Shown one piece after another: positions 1 to 7,539 of a DNA stretch of 18,663 nt (positions are counted from its first letter, which is position 1; the number at the start of each line of letters is the position of its first letter). The translations under genes and the position numbers were made by a program. Source of the DNA: Limnohabitans sp. (GTDB lineage Bacteria; Pseudomonadota; Gammaproteobacteria; Burkholderiales; Burkholderiaceae_C); assembly GCA_024641725.1 (NCBI GenBank), contig JAHECM010000110.1:1-18663 (forward strand), given 5' to 3'. The notes under the pieces were generated by a model, which had not been told where the DNA came from, ran no database searches, and saw nothing but the letters and a program-made list of their open reading frames with translations.

Positions 1-1140
1 GGTCCAGGGGTGTTGGCCCATGAGCCGAGATGGAATGTTCATCCATGGGGAACGCAGCAAGGGGTGCCGGCCGCAGAAGAGTTCGGCCACTTTTACGCAG
101 ACTGGCATTCGGCTTTGGCTGCTCAGGGGGTGGATGGCGTCAAGGTAGATGCTCAGGCGATGCTTGAATCGGTATCTGCGGGTCAAGGAGGCCGTGTGGT
201 CATGACCAAAGCCAGCAAAGCCGCGCTGGAAGCTTCAGTGGGCAAGCATTTTGATGGGCGGCTGATCAATTGCATGTCATGTGGATCGGAGGGAGCCTAT
301 CTCAGCCATGACAGTGTCGTGATGCGCACCTCGGATGATTTTTTTCCGCAGCGACCAGACAGTCACGGCTTGCATTTGTTCACCAATGCGGTGGCAGGGC
401 TGTGGTGGGGCGAGTTCATGTTGCCCGACTGGGACATGTTTCATTCATCACATTCGCATGGTGCATTTCATGCAGTTGCGCGCGCCGTGTCCGGTGGCCC
501 AGTGTACGTTTCAGACGGCATTGGCATGCATGATGCTGCGGTACTTAGAAAACTGGTGTTGTCGGATGGCTCGGTGCTGCGTGCCGATTTTCCGGGACGT
601 CTCAGCCCAGATGTGCTCATGGCCGATCCGACCCAGGACGGTGTGCTGCTCAAAGTGTTCAACCGAAATCAAGTGAGCGGGGTTCTTGCCCTGTTCCATG
701 CTGGGCTAGGGACAGAGCGTTTGGTTTCCCACGTGTCCTTGGCAGATGTGCCTGTGCTGCCGACGGCACCTGCTTATGTTGCTTGGGCTCATCAGCTGGA
801 CCGGCTCTGGCTATGTGATGAGGAGCCGTTGGTCCCAGTTGAATTGGGTCCCGCTCAATGGGAGATAGTGTCTTTCGCCCCGATCGAACAGGGTGTGGCA
901 GTGCTGGGATTAGCCGATAAATACAACAGCACGGGGGCAGTGGTTTCTCGTCGCTGGATCGGTGCAAGCTATGAAGTCCTGCTGCGTGATGGTGGTGAAT
1001 TCCTCGCTTGGGTTTGGCAGAAGCCTGTGGAAATCTCGTGTGAGGACATGCAAGTCCGCTATGACTTCGATGAGCAGACGGGTCGATTGCAGTGCCACTT
1101 GCCCTGCGGAGGCCCACGGAAGGTGCTGCTGTCCTGGTGA
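1..1140 (+). CDS. GH36-type glycoside hydrolase, raffinose synthase/Sip1 branch (5'-truncated)
   Basis: The reading frame is open from base 1, so the N-terminal part lies outside the window; 379 residues are visible. They match the catalytic core and C-terminal part of the Sip1/raffinose synthase branch of GH36 (plant alkaline alpha-galactosidases and raffinose synthases, with bacterial homologues). Visible hallmarks are VDGVKVDAQ, whose second Asp (bases 148-150) is the expected nucleophile; RTSDDFFP (about visible residues 109-116), expected to hold the acid/base; PDWDMFHSSH; and GGPVYVSDGIGMHD. The last third is a beta-rich C-terminal domain. Full family members are roughly 650-800 residues, so about half is missing. 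A true alpha-galactosidase is more likely than a raffinose synthase, given the following GH36 and Leloir genes, but sequence alone does not decide between hydrolysis and transglycosylation. It is separated from the next gene by 44 bp and is probably co-transcribed. Confidence 0.82.
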   Translation, partial: GPGVLAHEPRWNVHPWGTQQGVPAAEEFGHFYADWHSALAAQGVDGVKVDAQAMLESVSAGQGGRVVMTKASKAALEASVGKHFDGRLINCMSCGSEGAYLSHDSVVMRTSDDFFPQRPDSHGLHLFTNAVAGLWWGEFMLPDWDMFHSSHSHGAFHAVARAVSGGPVYVSDGIGMHDAAVLRKLVLSDGSVLRADFPGRLSPDVLMADPTQDGVLLKVFNRNQVSGVLALFHAGLGTERLVSHVSLADVPVLPTAPAYVAWAHQLDRLWLCDEEPLVPVELGPAQWEIVSFAPIEQGVAVLGLADKYNSTGAVVSRRWIGASYEVLLRDGGEFLAWVWQKPVEISCEDMQVRYDFDEQTGRLQCHLPCGGPRKVLLSW

Positions 1141-1184
1141 TGCTTTCAAGTTGGTTATTTTTTAGATAACAAGAGATCAATGAC

Positions 1185-3353
1185 ATGTCACAGAAAATTT
1201 CCCGCGAATACCTGCGCCTTCATGGCCAAAACACCAGCCTTGTATTGGAGCTGCCTGCGGGCGAAGCGCCGATCTGGCGTTATTGGGGGCCACGGATTCG
1301 CGACGAAGCGCCCCATGGTTTGCGTGAGTCCCGGCCTTTGCCCTCGTTCATGCTGGACTTTGACCAGCCTCTGACGTTGGCGCCCAGTTTCGGGGTGGGG
1401 TGGTTTGGACAAAGTGCTTTGCTGGCGCATCGCCATGGACAGGCTTTTGCGCAGTCCTTCACGCAATGCGATGTGCATTGGGTGGTGCCCGCGCAGACTG
1501 TGCGCGTGGTTCTGACTGACGCGATCGCCGCCATCGAGCTGACAGTGCATCTGAGCATGGACCAGTCGAGCGATGTGCTGACCCTTAAGAGCAGTTTGCG
1601 CAACCTGGGTGATAGCGCTCTGGACGTGCAGTGGTTAGCAGCCGGTACATTGATGTTGCCTGCACAGGTGCAAAACGTGCGTTCGTATGCTGGACAGCAC
1701 ACCCATGAGTTTTTGTTGCAATCCGACAAGCTCTCTCGCAGCCTGTGGCGGCGCGAAAGCCGCCGTGGCCGCACATCGCACGATTGCTTTCCGGGTGCAG
1801 TGGTCACCACTGAAGGCACCACAGAAACCTTGGGTCTGGTCTACGGTGCGCACTTGGCCTGGTCGGGTAACCATCAGCAAACCATTGAATGGCTTCATGA
1901 CGCGCAATACCAGTGGCAAATGGGCGAGTGGCTGGCACCGGGCGAGGGCTTGCTCGCCGCAGGGGCCACTTTGCAGACGCCTGAGTTGGTGGCCAGTTGC
2001 TCCCTGCATGGCCTCAATGGTTTGGCGGCCAACTTTCATGCCGAGTTGCGTACACGTCTGAAATGGCCCGGTGGGCAGATGCGTCCAAGGCCTGTTCACC
2101 TGAACACCTGGGAGGGGTTTTACTTTGACGTGTACCCCGACAAAGTCAAGGAGCTGGCCACGGCCGCTGCAGCGATCGGGGTGGAGCGCTTCGTGCTGGA
2201 CGATGGCTGGTTCCACGGTCGTCACCACGACCGTGCCGCACTGGGCGACTGGTGGCCTGATGAAAGCAAATTTTCACAAGGCTTAGCGGATTTGGTCTCC
2301 CATGTGAACAACCTGGGCATGGAATTTGGCTTGTGGTTTGAACCTGAAATGATCAACCCGGACAGTGATCTGTACCGTGCACACCCAGACTGGGCGCTGC
2401 AGTTGGCTGGGCGTCCTTTAATCACCGCCAGAAATCAGCTTGTGCTGGACATTTCACGTAACGAGGTCAGTGACTATTTGTTTGAAAAAATTGATGATTT
2501 ACTCAAGGCGCAGCCGATTAGGTACATCAAATGGGACCACAACCGTGACTTGACTACAGCGGGGCTGCATGATGGTTCGGCAGGCTACCGGGCTCAAGTG
2601 CTTGCGGTTTATACCCTCTTCGATCGCATCCGTGTGGCTCATCCAGAAGTTGAAATTGAAAGTTGCTCCGGCGGCGGCGGACGCATCGACTTCGGCGTGC
2701 TTCGCTACACGCACCGTGTGTGGACAAGTGACTGCATTGATGCCTTGTCGCGTGTTCCCATTCAGCGCGGATTTTTGCAGTTTTTCCCACCCGAAATCAT
2801 GGGTGCCCATGTGGGTTGTGCGCGTGCACACACAACGGGTCGCACCCAAAGCATGGCATTCCGTGCGGCCGTGGCCTTGCCCGGCCATTTGGGCGTTGAG
2901 CTGGATGCGCGCATCTTGAACCAAGAAGATACGGCCGAGCTCAAAGCTTGGATTCAGCTGTACAAAAATTTGCGCGGGCGCTTGCACCACGGTCATGTGT
3001 GGCAAGGTGCAGTTGAGGATGGCATCGTATGGCAAGCCCACGGCGATGTGAACGCGGACGGCAACGCGAGCGATGTTTTGCTGTTGGTGTATCGAACACT
3101 GCCGACCAGCCACAGATATTCACCGCGTTTGCCTCTGCCTATGATGGACTCGCAAGTGAACTATAGGGTACGGCAGCTTGTTCCGATCGGCACTGTTTTA
3201 CCCACTGACGCACACAATACGGCGCCTTTCTTTGATGCGCTGAACACGCCAGACGGCGTGACTATGGATGGCGCTTGGTTACAACATGCAGGCTTGCCTT
3301 TGCCTCGCGCGCAGGCCGAGTCCGCATTCATTGTTCAACTGACACGCATGTGA
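1185..3353 (+). CDS. alpha-galactosidase, GH36 (classical bacterial type)
   Basis: This enzyme should hydrolyse terminal alpha-1,6-galactose from melibiose, raffinose or similar sugars by a retaining mechanism. The 722 residues equal the normal length of GH36 enzymes such as AgaA/RafA (about 700-740). An N-terminal beta-supersandwich is followed by a TIM barrel from about residue 330: DDGWF (339-343), GLWFEPEM, KWDHNRD with the predicted nucleophile D451, CSGGGGRID, and WTSDCIDA with the predicted acid/base D516. The start is the ATG at 1185 behind an A/G-rich AAGAGA; an ATG at 1180 is in another frame. No signal peptide is seen, so the enzyme is probably cytoplasmic. The stop codon is embedded in the galE ribosome-binding site, which argues for one operon. 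It could also be assigned as MelA/RafA by function, but MelA of E. coli is GH4, so I give no symbol. Confidence 0.93.
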   Translation: MSQKISREYLRLHGQNTSLVLELPAGEAPIWRYWGPRIRDEAPHGLRESRPLPSFMLDFDQPLTLAPSFGVGWFGQSALLAHRHGQAFAQSFTQCDVHWVVPAQTVRVVLTDAIAAIELTVHLSMDQSSDVLTLKSSLRNLGDSALDVQWLAAGTLMLPAQVQNVRSYAGQHTHEFLLQSDKLSRSLWRRESRRGRTSHDCFPGAVVTTEGTTETLGLVYGAHLAWSGNHQQTIEWLHDAQYQWQMGEWLAPGEGLLAAGATLQTPELVASCSLHGLNGLAANFHAELRTRLKWPGGQMRPRPVHLNTWEGFYFDVYPDKVKELATAAAAIGVERFVLDDGWFHGRHHDRAALGDWWPDESKFSQGLADLVSHVNNLGMEFGLWFEPEMINPDSDLYRAHPDWALQLAGRPLITARNQLVLDISRNEVSDYLFEKIDDLLKAQPIRYIKWDHNRDLTTAGLHDGSAGYRAQVLAVYTLFDRIRVAHPEVEIESCSGGGGRIDFGVLRYTHRVWTSDCIDALSRVPIQRGFLQFFPPEIMGAHVGCARAHTTGRTQSMAFRAAVALPGHLGVELDARILNQEDTAELKAWIQLYKNLRGRLHHGHVWQGAVEDGIVWQAHGDVNADGNASDVLLLVYRTLPTSHRYSPRLPLPMMDSQVNYRVRQLVPIGTVLPTDAHNTAPFFDALNTPDGVTMDGAWLQHAGLPLPRAQAESAFIVQLTRM

Positions 3354-3363
3354 GGGATTCATC

Positions 3364-4380
3364 ATGAACATTCTTGTGACGGGCGGTGCTGGCTACATCG
3401 GCAGCATCACTTGTGTCCAATTGATTGCAGCGGGTCATCGGCCGATCATTCTCGACTCCTTGGTCAATGCCAAGGCTGAGGTGGTGAATCGCATTGAGCA
3501 AGTCAGTGGGCAGCGCCCCGTTTTTGTTCAGGCCGATGTGCGGGACCGAGCACGTTTGGTACAAACCCTGCGTGAGCACGCCGTTGACGCAGTGATTCAT
3601 TTTGCAGGGTTGAAGGCTGTGGGTGAATCGGTAGCCCAACCCTGGCGCTATTACGACAACAATGTACAGGGCTCGCTTGTTCTGATCGATGCCATGCGGG
3701 AGGTGGGGATTCAGACACTGGTCTTCAGTTCGTCGGCGACTGTCTACGCAGAAACATTGGATCAGCCTTTGCATGAAGGCTCGGTGATTTCGTCGAATAG
3801 CCCCTATGGCCGTACCAAACTGATGGCGGAGCAAATTTTTTCCGATGTCGTGGCGGCAGAGCCTACGTGGTCAATCACGGCCTTGCGCTACTTTAACCCT
3901 GTGGGCGCGCATCCCAGCGCTTGCTTGGGAGAAGACCCTCAAGGCGTTCCTAACAATCTCATGCCTTTTATCGCACAGGTGGCCGTTGGACGCCGTTCGG
4001 CTTTACACATTTTTGGCAACGATTACCCCACGCCCGATGGTACTGGCGTGCGCGATTACATCCATGTAATGGACTTGGCTGATGGTCACTTGGCTGCTCT
4101 GCGCTATGCCCATGGCCGACCTGGCCACCATGTATTCAACCTCGGGTCTGGCCGGGGGCTGAGTGTCCTGGAGTTGTTGTCGGCCTTTGGGCGTGCGTGC
4201 GGTAAATCCTTGCCCTATGAATTTTCACCTCGGCGACCGGGTGATTTGGCGGCTTTTTGGGCCAACCCCAGTTTGGCAGAAGAACTCTTGAACTGGCGTG
4301 TGCAACGCTCGCTCGACGATATGTGCGCTGACTCTTGGCGTTGGCAATCTCAAAACCCTAATGGCTATGAATCATCATGA
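3364..4380 (+). CDS. galE: UDP-glucose 4-epimerase
   Basis: GalE interconverts UDP-galactose and UDP-glucose with bound NAD and completes the Leloir cycle. The 338 residues match E. coli GalE in length. The NAD-binding Rossmann motif GGAGYIGS is at residues 7-14, the catalytic Ser lies in SSSATVY (S124), and the Tyr-x-x-x-Lys dyad is Y148/K152 in SPYGRTK. RYFNPVGAHPS and GTGVRDYIHVMDLADGH are typical substrate-binding segments. GAGGG at 3352-3356 overlaps the stop codon of the preceding alpha-galactosidase and sits 7 bp before the ATG. The stop overlaps the galT start as ATGA, indicating translational coupling. This is a short-chain dehydrogenase-type epimerase; its position between alpha-galactosidase and galT makes galactose use, rather than cell-surface sugar synthesis, the likely main role. 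Confidence 0.97.
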   Translation: MNILVTGGAGYIGSITCVQLIAAGHRPIILDSLVNAKAEVVNRIEQVSGQRPVFVQADVRDRARLVQTLREHAVDAVIHFAGLKAVGESVAQPWRYYDNNVQGSLVLIDAMREVGIQTLVFSSSATVYAETLDQPLHEGSVISSNSPYGRTKLMAEQIFSDVVAAEPTWSITALRYFNPVGAHPSACLGEDPQGVPNNLMPFIAQVAVGRRSALHIFGNDYPTPDGTGVRDYIHVMDLADGHLAALRYAHGRPGHHVFNLGSGRGLSVLELLSAFGRACGKSLPYEFSPRRPGDLAAFWANPSLAEELLNWRVQRSLDDMCADSWRWQSQNPNGYESS

Positions 4381-5420
4381 CCCTAACATTTGACATTGGC
4401 GAACACTCCCACCGTCGCCGCAACCCTCTGACAGGTGAATGGGTGCTGGTGTCTCCCCACCGTGCCAGACGACCTTGGCAAGGTCAACAGGAAGACGTTT
4501 CTTCGGTTACTCTGCCTGCATACGATCCCCACTGCTACTTGTGCGCAGGCAACACCCGTGTCAGTGGCGATATCAATCCACACTACACCGGTGCCTTTGT
4601 GTTCACCAACGATCACGCAGCCTTGATGCAGGAGGTGCCCGCTGCGCCCGCTTGCGAAGACGCATTGTTTCAAATGCACGAAGCACGAGGCACCAGCCGG
4701 GTGGTGTGTTTCTCGCCCGACCACAGCCGCACACTGCCAGAGCTGCCGGTCACAGCCCTCGCCGGATTGGTCGATGTGTGGTGCGAGCAGGCGGCCGAAT
4801 TGGGACAACACCATGCATGGGTGCAAGTGTTCGAAAACAAGGGTGCGCTGATGGGCTGTTCTCAACCGCATCCACACGGTCAAATTTGGGCCACAGACCA
4901 CATGCCTAATGAAGCAGTCGTGGAGGATCGGTTCCAGAGAGAGTATTTTTTAAAAAATAGGCGAGCGCTGCTGCTGGATGTCGTAGATCGCGAAATTCGG
5001 GATGGTTCTCGGGTCGTTGTATTGACAGAGCACTGGCTGGCGGTAGTGCCATTTTGGGCAACGTGGCCGTTCGAGACGCTGCTGTTGCCGCGCTTTCAGG
5101 TACAGCAGTTGCAACAACTCAGTGTTGTGCAGAGACAGGATTTGGCTTTGGCATTGAAGCAGCTGACTTCGCGATATGACAACTTGTTTCAGTGTTCATT
5201 TCCGTATTCGATGGGATGGCATGGTGCACCTTATCGTGGCCATGACATGGAGCCGTGGCAGTTGCATGCGCATTTTTACCCTCCCTTGTTGCGTTCAGCT
5301 TCGGTGCGCAAGTTCATGGTCGGTTTCGAAATGTTGGCCGAGGCCCAGCGCGATTTGACTCCAGAGCAAGCTGCACAAAAGTTACGTGAACTTAGTCCCG
5401 TGCACTACAGCGGTTTTTGA
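4377..5420 (+). CDS. galT: galactose-1-phosphate uridylyltransferase
   Basis: GalT moves UMP from UDP-glucose to galactose-1-phosphate through a uridylyl-histidine intermediate. The 347 residues compare with 348 in E. coli. The active-site HPH motif is residues 165-167 in QPHPHGQIW, with H167 the expected nucleophile. C53 and C56 in CYLCAGN and the His of SPDHSRTL match the zinc-site residues of the E. coli enzyme. The C-terminal half has MGWHGAP and the HAHFYPPLLRS segment of the second HIT-like domain. The ATG overlaps the galE stop by 4 bp, so this start is well supported. Oddity: bases 4944-4959 form a perfect AT-only palindrome (T6A6 core) inside the gene, described separately. Confidence 0.97.
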   Translation: MTLTFDIGEHSHRRRNPLTGEWVLVSPHRARRPWQGQQEDVSSVTLPAYDPHCYLCAGNTRVSGDINPHYTGAFVFTNDHAALMQEVPAAPACEDALFQMHEARGTSRVVCFSPDHSRTLPELPVTALAGLVDVWCEQAAELGQHHAWVQVFENKGALMGCSQPHPHGQIWATDHMPNEAVVEDRFQREYFLKNRRALLLDVVDREIRDGSRVVVLTEHWLAVVPFWATWPFETLLLPRFQVQQLQQLSVVQRQDLALALKQLTSRYDNLFQCSFPYSMGWHGAPYRGHDMEPWQLHAHFYPPLLRSASVRKFMVGFEMLAEAQRDLTPEQAAQKLRELSPVHYSGF

Positions 5421-5441
5421 AATGACAAGGATTTAGAAATT

Positions 5442-6617
5442 ATGAAGTCCGCATTGATTGATAGAGTTTGCAGTGCTTTTGACGGATTCTATGGACGACT
5501 TCCAACCGTTTTGGTGCAAGCGCCTGGCCGGGTGAATCTGATTGGAGAGCACACCGATTACAACGATGGTTTTGTACTGCCATGTGCCATCAATTTTCAC
5601 ACTCTGGTGGGAGCTTGCCCGCGCAGTGACCGACGAGTGCGAGTCCTCGCAGTGGACTATGGCAATGCCTTGGATGAATTCGGCCTTGACGATCCAATTG
5701 TTCAGCGTGCAGATTCACCATGGGCAAACTACGTTCGAGGGATGGTCAAAAAGTTGCGCGAACAGGGTTTTGGCTTAAGCGGTGTCGACATTGCCATTGC
5801 AGGCAATGTCCCGATAGGCGCGGGGCTGTCCTCTTCTGCATCGCTCGAAGTGGCGGTTGGGCAACTTTTCAAAACACTTTGCGGTTTGGATACGCTCAGT
5901 CCTACCGAATTGGCACTGACGGCGCAGCGTGCTGAAAATCAGTTTGTTGGTTGTCAATGTGGAATCATGGACCAACTTATTGCTGCACGCGGTGAAGAGG
6001 GGCAAGCCTTGCTCATTGATTGCAGGTCGTTAGAAGCCCGGTCTGTTCCAATGCCTCAAGGTGTGGCCGTCATGATCGTACATTCTCGCATCCAGCGCGG
6101 ACTGGTTGAGAGTGAGTACAACCAACGCAGGCATCAGTGCGAAACGGCGGCGCGCCACTTCGGGGTGAATGCTTTGCGAGACGTGACGCTTGACCGAATG
6201 CAGGTGCACGCGAAGGGTTTGGATCCTGTGACGATGCGTCGAGCCTTGCATGTGGTGACGGAAAACCAGCGAACATTGGATGCGGCAGAAGCATTGGCAA
6301 CTCATGACCTGTTGCGCATGGGGCAGTTGATGGCGCAATCGCATGTGTCTATGCGCGATGATTTTGAAATCACGGTGCCTGCGATCGATGCCTTGGTTGA
6401 GTTGCTTCAATCTGCCATTGGTTCGCAAGGTGGAGCTCGGATGACCGGGGGCGGTTTTGGCGGTTGTGTGGTTGCTTTACTGCCAGCGACAGAGGTGTCG
6501 CGGGTTCGGGCGCTTGTTCAGACTCACTACAGATCTCCGGAAGGACATTTGGCACACGTGTATGCTTGTCATCCGTCGGCGGGGGCGGGCCGAGTTGACG
6601 AGATTCGCGCCATTTGA
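5442..6617 (+). CDS. galK: galactokinase
   Basis: GalK phosphorylates alpha-D-galactose with ATP at the first step of the Leloir pathway. All three GHMP-kinase motifs are present: GRVNLIGEHTDYNDGFVLP (residues 29-47, the galactokinase signature), VPIGAGLSSSASL (123-135, phosphate loop) and MTGGGFGGC (334-342). D177 in GIMDQ is the expected catalytic base. Length is 391 residues against 382 in E. coli. It begins 21 bp after galT behind an AAGGA at 5427-5431, a little far from the ATG. It is the last catabolic gene of the operon. Its stop codon lies inside an operator-like palindrome (6615-6628). Confidence 0.97.
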   Translation: MKSALIDRVCSAFDGFYGRLPTVLVQAPGRVNLIGEHTDYNDGFVLPCAINFHTLVGACPRSDRRVRVLAVDYGNALDEFGLDDPIVQRADSPWANYVRGMVKKLREQGFGLSGVDIAIAGNVPIGAGLSSSASLEVAVGQLFKTLCGLDTLSPTELALTAQRAENQFVGCQCGIMDQLIAARGEEGQALLIDCRSLEARSVPMPQGVAVMIVHSRIQRGLVESEYNQRRHQCETAARHFGVNALRDVTLDRMQVHAKGLDPVTMRRALHVVTENQRTLDAAEALATHDLLRMGQLMAQSHVSMRDDFEITVPAIDALVELLQSAIGSQGGARMTGGGFGGCVVALLPATEVSRVRALVQTHYRSPEGHLAHVYACHPSAGAGRVDEIRAI

Positions 6618-6628
6618 AATCGATTGCA
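6615..6628. promoter_or_regulatory. LacI-type operator-like palindrome at the end of galK
   Basis: The 14-bp sequence TGAAATCGATTGCA differs from the symmetric consensus TGCAATCGATTGCA at one base. It has the central CG and even spacing typical of LacI/GalR-family operators. It overlaps the galK stop codon and lies 159 bp, centre to centre, upstream of a second site next to tonB. That would suit DNA looping or repression of the tonB promoter. Binding by the regulator at 9512-10546 is inferred, not shown. Confidence 0.6.
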
Positions 6629-6824
6629 AAAATCATTGAGCAACTGTTTTGAGGCTTGAATCCGCTTGGTGCTTTTGCATTGCCAGAAATTAATCCGATA
6701 CGTCTTTGCTTTGCGTGGCTCTGCAATTTCTAGGGTTTCCCCTATGGTTTAGGGTTGTGAGTTTTGGTTATCATGCAAACGATTGCAAATCAACTTAACC
6801 ACAAATTTGAGGAGTGGCCAAACA
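6618..6824 (+). promoter_or_regulatory. galK-tonB intergenic region, probable tonB promoter region
   Basis: This 207-bp gap is clearly AT-richer than its flanks. It holds two operator-like palindromes (at either end), a -10-like TATCAT at 6769-6774 directly abutting the second palindrome, and an inverted repeat CCCTA-N5-TAGGG at 6740-6754 with a further TAGGGTT copy at 6731-6737. No convincing -35 box at 16-18 bp spacing and no Rho-independent terminator after galK were found, so read-through from galK into tonB remains possible. GAGGAG at 6809-6814 is the tonB ribosome-binding site. Confidence 0.5.
6774..6787. promoter_or_regulatory. LacI-type operator-like palindrome upstream of tonB
   Basis: TGCAAACGATTGCA is one base away from the symmetric consensus TGCAATCGATTGCA and has the central CG of LacI-family operators. 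It lies 37 bp before the tonB ATG and starts at the last base of a TATCAT -10-like hexamer, so a bound repressor would block initiation or promoter clearance. The match with the site before the LacI-family gene (9457-9470) suggests that regulator controls tonB-exbBD. Confidence 0.7.
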
Positions 6825-7466
6825 ATGGAAGACTACGCCAGCCGGCAAAGAAAACCAGGTAAGCACCTGGTGGGCATTGGCTTGGTGGTGGTGCTGCACC
6901 TGTTGCTGTTTTGGGCGATCAACTCGGGCTTGGCTCGATCGTTCGTCAAGAAGCTCAAGGGGCCAGTAGAGGCGGTGTTGCTCGAAGAGCAAAAACCAGA
7001 TATTCCGCCGCCACCTCCCCCGCCTCCGCCCAAAAACCTGCCACCGCCGCCCGCTTATGTTCCGCCCGTGGACGTGCCAGTGTCCGCACCGGCAGCGGTC
7101 AACGCGATTGCTGCGGTGTCCAACACGCCGCAACCCGTTGCGCCGCCAGTGCCAGCACCAGTGGTTGTTGCGCCCCCGGCGCCAGCCGTTCGGGTTGGGG
7201 CTGTGGTGAACTCGGCCAACTGCGAAAAGCCCGAATACCCCAGTGCATCGCGCCGCCTCGAAGAAGAGGGCACAGTGAGCCTGAAGTTCTTGGTGGGCGT
7301 GGATGGCAAGGTGCTCCAAGCCGAAGTGGAAAAAAGCTCAGGCTTCCGACGCCTGGACGAAGCGGCGCGTGCCGGGCTGGCCAAGTGCCAGTTCAAGCCC
7401 GCGACGGTGGACGGCAAGCCTGAGCAAGCTTGGGCCAGCATGAAATACACATGGCGCCTGGAGTGA
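6825..7466 (+). CDS. tonB: TonB energy-transducing protein
   Basis: TonB spans the periplasm and passes proton-motive force from ExbB/ExbD to outer-membrane TonB-dependent receptors. The 213-residue protein has a short cytoplasmic N-terminus, one membrane anchor at about 14-32 with the conserved histidine (H25 in VVVLHLLLFW), a Pro/Ala-rich linker at about 58-122 including nine consecutive prolines (61-69), and a C-terminal TonB domain from about 132 (EYPSASRRLEEEGTV, then SSGFRRLDEAA). C133 and C188 could form a disulfide. The ATG at 6825 is chosen because GAGGAG precedes it by 10 bp and the membrane anchor is correctly placed; the in-frame TTG at 6783 lies inside an operator-like site. tonB leads the exbB-exbD1-exbD2 set. 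Its closeness to galactoside genes suggests energising sugar uptake rather than (or as well as) iron uptake; this is inference. Confidence 0.93.
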   Translation: MEDYASRQRKPGKHLVGIGLVVVLHLLLFWAINSGLARSFVKKLKGPVEAVLLEEQKPDIPPPPPPPPPKNLPPPPAYVPPVDVPVSAPAAVNAIAAVSNTPQPVAPPVPAPVVVAPPAPAVRVGAVVNSANCEKPEYPSASRRLEEEGTVSLKFLVGVDGKVLQAEVEKSSGFRRLDEAARAGLAKCQFKPATVDGKPEQAWASMKYTWRLE

Positions 7467-7539
7467 TGCGGCCAGCGTTGCCCATAGCCTACTAACCCTA
7501 TCAACTGAATTCAAAAGAACCCCAGAGGAGTCCCTCATC

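Noticed and set aside
1154..1170. GTTAT/ATAAC hairpin between the two GH36 genes
   Set aside because: A 5-bp AT-rich stem with no T-run after it; too weak for a terminator or a convincing operator.
5787..5810. Perfect 9-bp inverted repeat GACATTGCC/GGCAATGTC with a 6-base loop inside galK
   Set aside because: It falls on conserved GalK residues (DIAIAGNV), and one such repeat is roughly expected by chance in a window this long.
6664..6680. Possible sigma-54 promoter (TTGG...TTGC) in the galK-tonB gap
   Set aside because: The GG and GC doublets are not spaced by 10 bases as sigma-54 promoters require.
6783..6824. Upstream in-frame TTG start for tonB
   Set aside because: It lies within the operator-like palindrome, while the ATG at 6825 has a good GAGGAG and the correct N-terminal length before the membrane anchor.
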